A stretch of 34,853 nt of DNA from a virus. The notes under the pieces are model-generated. The model was not told the DNA's origin and did no database searches. It saw nothing but the letters and a program-made list of their open reading frames with translations. The number at the start of each line of letters is the position of its first letter. Positions within the stretch are counted from its first letter, which is position 1. The DNA is taken from positions 1-34,853 of IMG/VR virus record IMGVR_UViG_3300028610_002683; one strand, given 5' to 3'. The position numbers and the translations under genes are program-made. Positions 29,106-34,853 of this stretch are shown here, piece after piece.

Positions 29106-29399
29106 GTGGCAAAACCGACAAAGAGCAACATTCTCAAGTGCAAAAAAATCAAGGGCGGTCGGGCCGGTTGCTGGATCAGAGAGAAGGGCAAGACCGTTTT
29201 CAGATTCGCGGACCCGAAAGTCCTGAAAGGTCTGGGGATTCCGATAACCGCCGGAGGTAAATTGCTTCCGGGCTTTACAGGAACCAGCAAGAAAAGGACA
29301 AGGACAAAAACGTCCGGACGTAAGCGGACGGGTTGCAAGACTTTCAAGAACGGTCGGAAGGGTTGCTATACTTCCAAAGGGTTCAGGATAGTCAGCTAG
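29106..29399 (+). CDS. Very basic protein with two Cys-pair motifs
   Basis: Product of 97 residues, GTG start behind AAAGGGGGATC. Two related units are 'KCKKIKGGRAGCW' near the start and 'GCKTFKNGRKGCY' near the end. Between them is a Thr/Lys/Arg-rich linker ('TSKKRTRTKTSGRKRTG'). Strong positive charge fits a DNA-condensing core protein or DNA-membrane linker in a virion. The Cys pairs could form disulphide loops. No known family recognised. Confidence 0.7.
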   Translation: MAKPTKSNILKCKKIKGGRAGCWIREKGKTVFRFADPKVLKGLGIPITAGGKLLPGFTGTSKKRTRTKTSGRKRTGCKTFKNGRKGCYTSKGFRIVS

Positions 29400-29412
29400 A
29401 AGGAGTGAACGA

Positions 29413-30036
29413 ATGGCAGACATAGCCGAGGTTTTGCTCTTTGAGGGCATAAACGGATCGAGAGGAGGTCGTTCAGTGTTTGGAAAACGATGTTTAAAAA
29501 CAAAGAGGGTCAGAAGCGCCGCGACTGGTAAGATGGTCAAAAGATGCGCGGAGTTTTCGGGAGGCAGCCTGGGGAGTCTCGGGGCCTTGCCTTTTGACCT
29601 GGAAGCGTTGAAAGGGACACTACTAACCGGCGCGGTCGCAGTTGGCGGCGCTGTACTGGCAGCCAAAGCGGGAGCGTGGATCGCTCCCATGTTGAAACTT
29701 GATCCCGCTGCCACCTCGACGCCTAAGTGGATTATGGTGATTGAGGTCGCCATTGGGCTTTTGGCGGGTTACGCCGTGGGCCGATACGCCAAACAGCCGG
29801 ACTTAGGAGCGGCGGTCGCGTTGGGGCCTGTAGTGGTGAACGGGTTAAACGTTGTGGGAATGTTCCTACAGCCAGCAGCATCAAGCGCCATAGCGGGACA
29901 CTACGCCGCGAACGTTAGAGCGTCTGACCAGTTGGGGGCAGTTGTACCGGGCGGGCAGTTCCCGGAATGGATGTACCAGTCCGAGTACATGAACCAGGTC
30001 AAACAGCAAGTGCCAGCGTGGAGCATGGGGGCATAA
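29413..30036 (+). CDS. Membrane protein with basic Cys-pair head
   Basis: Product of 207 residues; AAGGAG before ATG. The N-terminal ~45 residues have 'RCLKTKRVRSAATGKMVKRC', a Lys-rich Cys pair like the preceding gene. Two hydrophobic stretches follow, ~73-90 ('LLTGAVAVGGAVLAAKAG') and ~108-125 ('WIMVIEVAIGLLAGYAVG'), with a third ~140-155. The C-terminal ~45 residues are polar. It is probably an integral virion-membrane protein whose basic head faces DNA. Confidence 0.7.
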   Translation: MADIAEVLLFEGINGSRGGRSVFGKRCLKTKRVRSAATGKMVKRCAEFSGGSLGSLGALPFDLEALKGTLLTGAVAVGGAVLAAKAGAWIAPMLKLDPAATSTPKWIMVIEVAIGLLAGYAVGRYAKQPDLGAAVALGPVVVNGLNVVGMFLQPAASSAIAGHYAANVRASDQLGAVVPGGQFPEWMYQSEYMNQVKQQVPAWSMGA

Positions 30037-30051
30037 CCCCTTAGCAGTTCA

Positions 30052-30138
30052 ATGACAGTGACAGTTTACCCTATCCATCCGGCGGGCGCGGTCAAAGACG
30101 ATCCGCCGCGCCTGGTGGCAGAATTGAAAGGAACTTGA
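30052..30138 (+). CDS. Possible 28-aa mini-gene
   Basis: ATG at 30052 opens 28 codons (MTVTVYPIHPAG...ELKGT) that fill the 105-base gap before the capsid candidate and end 3 bases before its ATG. Codon use is like that of neighbours, but there is no ribosome site upstream. It may be a leader coupled to the next gene, or chance. Confidence 0.25.
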   Translation: MTVTVYPIHPAGAVKDDPPRLVAELKGT

Positions 30139-30141
30139 AAA

Positions 30142-30801
30142 ATGCAGGACAAAAGCAACAGATTCTCACCCGGATTTATGGCGGGGTTGGCGCAAGCCTT
30201 CCCTCCTGGTGTTAGTGCCACAGGAAAACCCGGTGAACTCTTTATTGAGGGCGTCGGTGTGCGGAAATTTGCGGATATGCGGCAAGACATAATCTATGAC
30301 CGCGTGCTGTTGACGCCAGCGGCGATCCCGGCTGGTACGTCTTTCGTGTGGTTTCGCGATATTCAGGGCAAGACGCGACAGGATACGAATATGAGTCAGT
30401 CCTCGCGCCTTCCAGAGGGCCAAGAAGCCATTGTATACCGGATCAACGTAATGCCGCAAGCGGACATTGACGAGGCAGACATACGGCTGATACTGGCACA
30501 AGCATACTTTGAGATGGTCTTAGACGATGATAACAGGGTCAAGTCGGGGCCTGTTGTCGTGTTCCCCTCAGCCTACGGTCACTATGGTAACGAGCAGACA
30601 ACCACGAACCTCGCGACCGTGGGTGTAATCAGTAACGGCGTTCCAAGCGCCGGCGCAAACCCCAGGCTTTTGATCCCGATCTATCTGTCTGAAGGAAGAA
30701 CCTTCAGAGCGAATATGACTTACTTTGCTCTGACAACACTGAGCGCGACTGGTAGCTGTTATGTAATCCTGGATGTTTTGATGACAAGACCTCTTCGCTA
30801 A
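30142..30801 (+). CDS. Capsid-protein candidate
   Basis: Product of 219 residues; AAAGGA before ATG. All-beta pattern with no cysteine cluster or membrane helix: 'LFIEGVGVRKF', 'DIIYDRVLL', 'TSFVWFRD', 'AIVYRINV', 'AYFEMVLDDD', 'SGPVVVFPSAYG', 'RLLIPIYLSEG', 'CYVILDVLMTRPL'. This strand order fits a jelly-roll-type shell protein, and two minus-strand genes (12388, 10231) share its landmarks. Mid-operon position between the basic/membrane proteins and the beta-rich accessory genes supports a major virion role. No family match could be tested. Confidence 0.55.
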   Translation: MQDKSNRFSPGFMAGLAQAFPPGVSATGKPGELFIEGVGVRKFADMRQDIIYDRVLLTPAAIPAGTSFVWFRDIQGKTRQDTNMSQSSRLPEGQEAIVYRINVMPQADIDEADIRLILAQAYFEMVLDDDNRVKSGPVVVFPSAYGHYGNEQTTTNLATVGVISNGVPSAGANPRLLIPIYLSEGRTFRANMTYFALTTLSATGSCYVILDVLMTRPLR

Positions 30802-30852
30802 GATTCCCACGGAGGGATCGAGTCTGCGATATAAAAAAGGAGGTTTTTGTCA

Positions 30853-31236
30853 ATGGGGTTAGGTGCAGTAGAAGAATCTTTTTATGTGATCGAGGTAGAG
30901 CTAACGGCGGCCGCGGCCGCGGCTACAAGTACGACACCCGCGCAGCCTGTCGGGTCGTATCCCTTCATCTGGGAGGAGTTGGGGGCTTATTGGGACACCA
31001 CAACAGGCGACTGGCAGGTCAGGATCAGCGATAACGGTCGTAACCATTACTTTTCCAGCATGGAGGTCAAAGTCGGCGGAATGGTAGGCATAGACCAAAA
31101 GCCGTATGAGTTAAAGACTCCGTGGCGCTTTGACGCCGGTTCCGGGATCATGGTCGAGGGTACAAATAACGGGGCCGGGCTTGACACGCTCTTCTTGTCG
31201 TTCATAGGAAAACGCCTCCCTAGTGGCGCGGTGTAA
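30853..31236 (+). CDS. Small beta-rich virion-type protein
   Basis: Product of 127 residues. ATG at 30853 is 9 bases after AAGGAGG; a TTG two codons earlier is too close. The Ala-run ('TAAAAAATSTT') follows a first strand. The C-terminal part ('WQVRISDNGRN...', 'IMVEGTNNGAGL') resembles the domain shared by 1429-1812 and 32678-32962. Likely a capsid decoration or spike-base protein. Confidence 0.65.
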   Translation: MGLGAVEESFYVIEVELTAAAAAATSTTPAQPVGSYPFIWEELGAYWDTTTGDWQVRISDNGRNHYFSSMEVKVGGMVGIDQKPYELKTPWRFDAGSGIMVEGTNNGAGLDTLFLSFIGKRLPSGAV

Positions 31237-31268
31237 TGTAATCAATCCGCTGAGGGGAGGTTTTTTCT

Positions 31269-31787
31269 ATGGGTATCGGTCTGAAAGACGACGTTTGGGA
31301 AAAGTTGCGCCGTGGAGAGTTCCCGCAAACAGACGGGCAGATTCTTGAGGTCATGTGTTCAGTTGGCAGACAACTGGCATACAGGCTTGAGAAACTGATC
31401 GACGTGATAGAGCGCGGGCCTGAGGACGGGATCGCGCCGCTCTTCGGGCCGGGTGCTGTAGCTACGTCGATAGGCAACATGATGGAACTGATGAGGCTGT
31501 CTATGGCCTCATATCCCAGGAACCACGCGACAATTCCAGTGACCGCCGCCGGTGTGGTGATGATCAGTAATCCACACCCGTACTCAATCCCGGTTATGAT
31601 TACTAACCTTGATAACGCCCAATTCCTGTATTATGGATCGTCACCGGCCTCAATCCTGACCGCTCCGCTCATAGACCCGGAGGCAAAGGAAAAGATCATA
31701 CTTTCGCCAAATAGTGATCTCTATGGGATCGTAGCGGGGGCGGCGATTGCTGTTGCGGTCTCAGTTCTTGACCTCCCAATAGTTTAG
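31269..31787 (+). CDS. Virion-type protein, unknown
   Basis: Product of 172 residues; GAGGGGAGG before ATG. The helical N-terminal half ('GQILEVMCSVGRQLAYRLEKLIDVIE') is followed by a beta-rich C-terminal half ('VVMISNPHPYSIPVMITNLD', 'KIILSPNSDLYGIVA'). This pattern (helix then 'xSNP...V.ITN...ILSP') occurs in many phage surface proteins. Gly/Ala-rich end. Function unknown; probably structural. Confidence 0.65.
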   Translation: MGIGLKDDVWEKLRRGEFPQTDGQILEVMCSVGRQLAYRLEKLIDVIERGPEDGIAPLFGPGAVATSIGNMMELMRLSMASYPRNHATIPVTAAGVVMISNPHPYSIPVMITNLDNAQFLYYGSSPASILTAPLIDPEAKEKIILSPNSDLYGIVAGAAIAVAVSVLDLPIV

Positions 31788-31804
31788 AGAGGGAGGCGAT
31801 ATTT

Positions 31805-32428
31805 GTGAAGAAATGGATCGCTATAGCGGGCGCGGTCGCGCTTTTGTATCTAAGAAGTCGCCCGCGTCAGTATATCGCAAACGAGGTCAGAGACCTGTTT
31901 TGGGACGATGAGGCCGGGCGTTGGCGGAGCAATGAGGAGGTTTCTGCCTATCTGCGCGAACACCCTGAGCGCGTTCCGCTTACGCTTATAACCAGCGAGG
32001 CGCGTGTTCTTTCCTACCTCGACCTCATTCAGACAAACGCAAAGAGATATAATCTTGACCCCGCCCTTATCGCTGCTATAATGGCAAAAGAATCCAGTGG
32101 CGACTATTCAGCGCGAGGAGGTGTCGGAGAATACGGACTAATGCAGGTCAGGGCCACAACCGCTCAATGGCTAGGCTTTACAGGAGACCCCGATATTCTC
32201 TATAACCCGGCTGAAAACATCCGCTATGGATCGGCATATCTAGCCTATCAAATGGAGAGGTATGCAGACACAGCCGATCCCCTGAGTTGGGCAGTATCGG
32301 CATACAACGCGGGAACGGCGCAGACGAAGAACGGGCGCTTTAGTAATCAGGACTACGTTGATCACGTTGTAAACTACAAGCTGCCACGGTATACGCTCTT
32401 GATCAATAGAGCTATGGGCATATATTAG
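31805..32428 (+). CDS. Soluble lytic transglycosylase (SLT family)
   Basis: Product of 207 residues with GTG start behind GGGAGG. An N-terminal hydrophobic segment (~4-16) may anchor or export it. The SLT domain (~75-205) has catalytic Glu96 in 'MAKESSGDYSARGG', 'GEYGLMQV', 'NIRYGSAYL' and 'AVSAYNAGTAQ'. It cleaves the glycan strands of peptidoglycan with 1,6-anhydro product formation. Located among structural genes, it is more likely a virion-associated enzyme for entry than the only lysin, but no separate endolysin is seen, so it could do both. Confidence 0.9.
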   Translation: MKKWIAIAGAVALLYLRSRPRQYIANEVRDLFWDDEAGRWRSNEEVSAYLREHPERVPLTLITSEARVLSYLDLIQTNAKRYNLDPALIAAIMAKESSGDYSARGGVGEYGLMQVRATTAQWLGFTGDPDILYNPAENIRYGSAYLAYQMERYADTADPLSWAVSAYNAGTAQTKNGRFSNQDYVDHVVNYKLPRYTLLINRAMGIY

Positions 32429-32441
32429 AGACGGAGGCATT

Positions 32442-32675
32442 ATGGGGGCTGCAAAGGGGTGGCACGTCAATCCAGGACAACAGATCATATTGCCCCAGGG
32501 ATCGGAGCGTATGCGAGGAGGTTTCGGATCGGAGGTCTGGTACAATCCGATGCGGAATAAGTCGTATTATATTACAGGCAGCGCAGTTTATGGATGGGAT
32601 ATTATGGAATACGATCAGCCGCTCTGCCCCCGTTGTTGGGAGCGATATGCTGAATACAGAGAGGGGGGGAGGTAG
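32442..32675 (+). CDS. Small protein with C-x2-C, unknown
   Basis: Product of 77 residues, ATG after ACGGAGG. Rich in Gly, Tyr and Trp, with 'PLCPRCWERYAEY' near the C-terminus, which could bind metal with a partner. Mostly beta-like segments ('SYYITGSAVYGWDIMEY'). It lies between the transglycosylase and a beta-rich protein, spaced by 13 and 2 bases. Function unknown. Confidence 0.6.
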   Translation: MGAAKGWHVNPGQQIILPQGSERMRGGFGSEVWYNPMRNKSYYITGSAVYGWDIMEYDQPLCPRCWERYAEYREGGR

Positions 32676-32677
32676 AG

Positions 32678-32962
32678 ATGGGATGGAGACCGTCAAGGAG
32701 GCTTGACGTGAAAGCGGGCAACGCCGCGGACGCGTGGAGCGCAGATATACCTATAGATTTTCAGAGTCGTATCATATCAGCGGAGGCATGGGCCAATAAC
32801 CTCAATATCAGACTATCAAACGATGGCGGGACGACCTACTCTGACGCCTTCGAGGTGGACATAGAGCGCCCGTTTGTCTTTCCGTTTTCCGCTTCCGATA
32901 TACAGGTACAAAACAAGACCGCTGGATCAGTGTCAAGATACCAGGGCGCGGCGGGTGATTAG
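32678..32962 (+). CDS. Small beta-rich virion-type protein
   Basis: Product of 94 residues; GGGGGGAGG before ATG. Shares with 1429-1812 the pattern 'L-N-I-R-L-S-N-D-G' then 'DAFEVDI', 'FPFSASDIQVQNKTAGSVSRYQ'. Short and all-beta, it is probably the core of the three-member family. A role as capsid or fibre accessory protein is likely but not shown. Confidence 0.65.
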   Translation: MGWRPSRRLDVKAGNAADAWSADIPIDFQSRIISAEAWANNLNIRLSNDGGTTYSDAFEVDIERPFVFPFSASDIQVQNKTAGSVSRYQGAAGD

Positions 32963-32964
32963 GA

Positions 32965-32987
32965 TCAAGCTTTAGGACAAAGCTTGA
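32965..32987 (+). other. 9-bp RNA hairpin between genes
   Basis: TCAAGCTTT-aggac-AAAGCTTGA is a perfect 9-base stem with a 5-base loop, 23 bases before the ATG of the 505-aa gene. No T-run follows, so it is more likely an mRNA stabiliser/processing site than a terminator. Confidence 0.55.
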
Positions 32988-33010
32988 GCAAACATAATTA
33001 GGAGGTCTCA

Positions 33011-34528
33011 ATGGCTTATACATATCAGACAGGGACAGCAAACCATGTGATACACTTTTTCGCTTTGCTAGAGACCTTCTTAACGTCTGTGGGTTGGACT
33101 GTGGTGGCAGGGACAGGCACAACAACGGTGATTTTTTCCAGTCCAGGAGAGGGCGGGGGCCGGACCAAACTATTTATCCGTTTCCGGCGTGACGGCGGCT
33201 TTCCTGAAATTGTATACTATCGAGTACAGGACGACCTCGCGGGAACTCACTTTACAACAGATGGGGCGGCTGCCCAATGTGGATATTTGTCAGCCCCCGG
33301 CGCGGGCGGTATTCCCTTTCAGTATTTCATGGCAGCGGATAAGGACAAGGCCATCGTAAACTGGAAGGCCGGAGCGGGGTATTCAGGTTGCTACGTGGGT
33401 ATAGTTGAACCCTTCGCGCTGGCTGTGGACGAAGAGGAGCAGATGGTTTCTCTTGGTCTACACAAGAATATATCTCCCGCCGATATGGGCTACGTGCTTA
33501 AAGACGACGCTGGAAATTGGGATGAACGAATCCGAGGGGGGCAGGTAGAGACTTCATACATCAGAGACCCCCTCGACAATTCAGCCACGATCTACGGTCT
33601 CAGAGTAGACGAGGGCGCTTTTAATAGGATCGTGGGGCAGCCGATGGACGTTTCCGGCCGGATGCAAACGGTGTTAGGAGTAAACCCGGAGGACATAATA
33701 ACAACCGGCTACGCGGGAGCGACCTCGACGTGGATCGTCATGGGATCAGGCACTTGCCGGTGGTGTATGCGTACCGGCGGAAACGTGCCTGTAGGGAACC
33801 TTGAGGGGGCGTATTTTTCGCACACAAACGGGCTTGCAACGAGTATTGTCGATCTAATCGCAAAACTGGACGCGTTCATGGCGGCTATCGGATGGACTAA
33901 GATCGCAAACCCCGCGCCTCTCTATCCTATTGATTTTTTCTACAACTCCCCAGGAGAAAGCGGCGTTGATGATATATACATTCATCTGTTTTATCACAAT
34001 ATACCTGCGGAACTATTGCGGATCGGCGTTGCAGACGACATACTTTTGACGCACGCGACCGCCACCAACAGCTTATATGCTGAAGCCGGCATTTTTCCGG
34101 CATACTACTTTTTCACGGCGGATCGCGACTGTCTTATGATCAGTCTTGAGCGGTTAGGTCTTTTTCCCTGGATATGGGGAGGAATGTATCAAATGTTCTT
34201 TCCTGATCCGGACAGTTACGCAACGCCCTATAAAGTCGGAGTGCTTAACAAGATTCTGAGGGATCATTCGGGAAACTGGAATGAGACCCTCGCGACCCGG
34301 CCTGATGGATCACTCAATTCATCCCCGAATCTGTATGACGGCGTTACTAACGTCGTTTGGCAACATCCAGTTGTGCGAAACGCTGATAACTGTCCGATTG
34401 GCGTTATGAAGTATTGCCACATTATCTCAGGGCCTGGAGTCAGTGTCATGGACACGGTGGCGATAGGCGGGCGGTCGTTCAGGATTCTTGATCTCGGAGT
34501 CAACACCGTAGCGATGAGGGAGGTCTAG
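33011..34528 (+). CDS. Duplicated two-domain structural protein
   Basis: Product of 505 residues; GGAGG before ATG. Two ~190-residue halves are related. Each has an 'F...LE/LDAF...VGWT' helix-strand start, 'FxSPGExG' loop, 'I...F' strands, a 'PFQYFMAADKDKAIV' / 'PAYYFFTADRDCLMI' core and a 'L-KDxxGNW-x-E' close. A linker follows, and the C-terminal ~60 residues form another beta part. No membrane helix. It lies just before the beta-helix gene (2 bases), so it may be the base or hub to which that fibre attaches. Confidence 0.7.
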   Translation: MAYTYQTGTANHVIHFFALLETFLTSVGWTVVAGTGTTTVIFSSPGEGGGRTKLFIRFRRDGGFPEIVYYRVQDDLAGTHFTTDGAAAQCGYLSAPGAGGIPFQYFMAADKDKAIVNWKAGAGYSGCYVGIVEPFALAVDEEEQMVSLGLHKNISPADMGYVLKDDAGNWDERIRGGQVETSYIRDPLDNSATIYGLRVDEGAFNRIVGQPMDVSGRMQTVLGVNPEDIITTGYAGATSTWIVMGSGTCRWCMRTGGNVPVGNLEGAYFSHTNGLATSIVDLIAKLDAFMAAIGWTKIANPAPLYPIDFFYNSPGESGVDDIYIHLFYHNIPAELLRIGVADDILLTHATATNSLYAEAGIFPAYYFFTADRDCLMISLERLGLFPWIWGGMYQMFFPDPDSYATPYKVGVLNKILRDHSGNWNETLATRPDGSLNSSPNLYDGVTNVVWQHPVVRNADNCPIGVMKYCHIISGPGVSVMDTVAIGGRSFRILDLGVNTVAMREV

Positions 34529-34530
34529 TC

Positions 34531-34853
34531 ATGGCACTATCTGGAGGCGCGCTCTGGGGTGTGAGACCCGGCGGCAATAACCTGAACGGCTGTTATTTCT
34601 ATGATGAAATTCCCGGAACGTCAGTCGACTACACGGATCAGGACGCGGCTGAGGCGGCTTTTGCGGCATTGACCACGCCGGGCGCTGGTAATACTACTCT
34701 GACAGACTCCGCGGCGGGCGGGTTCTTCACAAATGCTATGCCGGGCAACGGGGTATATATTTCCGCTGGTGTCAATTTCGTGGTAGGTATGTACTACATA
34801 AAGACCTGGACGGATGCGAATAACGTTGTCCTGGACAGAAGTGCCTCGCCCGC
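34531..34853 (+). CDS. Beta-helix fibre-like protein (5' part; continues at 1)
   Basis: This is the start of the gene that continues from base 145 of the window (34710-34853 equals 1-144). The ATG at 34531 follows the previous stop by 2 bases; AGGGAGG lies upstream inside the previous gene. The first ~60 residues ('GALWGVRPGGNNLNGCYF', 'DQDAAEAAFAALTTPGAG') form an N-terminal part likely to attach the fibre to the virion. Confidence 0.75.
   Translation, partial: MALSGGALWGVRPGGNNLNGCYFYDEIPGTSVDYTDQDAAEAAFAALTTPGAGNTTLTDSAAGGFFTNAMPGNGVYISAGVNFVVGMYYIKTWTDANNVVLDRSASP
34710..34853. repeat. Terminal direct repeat (copy 2), circular join
   Basis: Identical to bases 1-144. It marks the point where the circular sequence was opened; the true unit length is about 34,709 bp. 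Confidence 0.95.

Noticed and set aside
29079-29753. 224-codon minus-strand frame
   Set aside because: Antisense to two plus-strand genes with Cys-pair and membrane features; no ribosome site.
1-34853. Genome-wide TGA recoding
   Set aside because: Many genes use TGA as their normal stop, often inside ATGA overlaps; only the PAPS-reductase frame has an internal TGA.
1-34853. tRNA genes, integrase/attachment sites, reverse transcriptase or toxin-antitoxin pair
   Set aside because: No cloverleaf with GGTTCRA-type arm noticed, and no recombinase or RT motifs in any product; the RHH domain has no toxin-like partner.

Overview
The window is one complete circular genome of about 34.7 kb. Bases 34710-34853 repeat bases 1-144 exactly, and an open reading frame runs through the join (34531 to the end, then 1 to 1066). 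It looks like a bacterial virus. It has a long one-direction block of structural-type genes, a soluble lytic transglycosylase, a transglutaminase-like protein and a beta-helix fibre-like protein, with a mostly opposite-strand block of small early/regulatory-type genes. Sigma70-type promoters (TTGACx-17-TATAxT), AGGAGG-type ribosome sites, stem plus T-run terminators, a lipobox lipoprotein and an L,D-transpeptidase all point to a bacterial host with peptidoglycan. I cannot name the host. GC content is about 50-55% by eye.

What is missing is as informative as what is present. I find no terminase, portal, HK97-type capsid, tape measure or tail tube, no integrase, no DNA polymerase, and no Walker A packaging ATPase. 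Instead the structural block holds many small proteins with a soluble, often proline-rich N-terminus and one membrane helix at the extreme C-terminus. It also holds several short beta-rich proteins. This fits a tailless, possibly membrane-containing icosahedral virus of an unfamiliar lineage better than a tailed phage. That is inference from gene content; no sequence search was possible.

Layout: (a) about 20.99-21.43 kb is a control region with divergent promoters, a probable small RNA with its own promoter and terminator, and 11-bp tandem repeats before the first rightward gene. (b) 21.43 kb to the end and on through 1-6.76 kb is the rightward 'late' block: an HTH protein, a 476-aa protein, a transglutaminase-like protein, a 764-aa modular protein with a Pro-Thr hinge, membrane proteins, twin 218/221-aa paralogues, a basic protein, a capsid candidate (30.1 kb), beta-rich proteins, lytic transglycosylase, fibre-like proteins, Cys-rich and membrane proteins, and a terminal glycosyltransferase. 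(c) 6.77-7.24 kb is a convergent gap with repeats and a hairpin. (d) 7.24-17.32 kb (minus strand) is a tightly overlapped block of mainly unknown proteins: zinc-ribbon-like proteins, a ribbon-helix-helix fusion, a PAPS-reductase-family gene interrupted by TGA, an L,D-transpeptidase and small HTH and membrane proteins. (e) 17.33-17.55 kb is a second divergent promoter region, followed by a stand-alone lipoprotein gene on the plus strand. (f) 17.89-20.99 kb (minus strand) holds a replication-initiator-like protein, two glycosyltransferases and a Cys-motif membrane protein.

The most interesting points are: the unusual tailless gene set with no visible packaging ATPase; a PP-loop motif with TGA exactly where Asp belongs; three proteins that look like one capsid-type family, two of them in the minus-strand block and one fused to a DNA-binding domain; a probable small RNA; an A-B-A'-B' alternating RNA structure before the last minus-strand gene; and a shared 17-bp site at +1 of two promoters.
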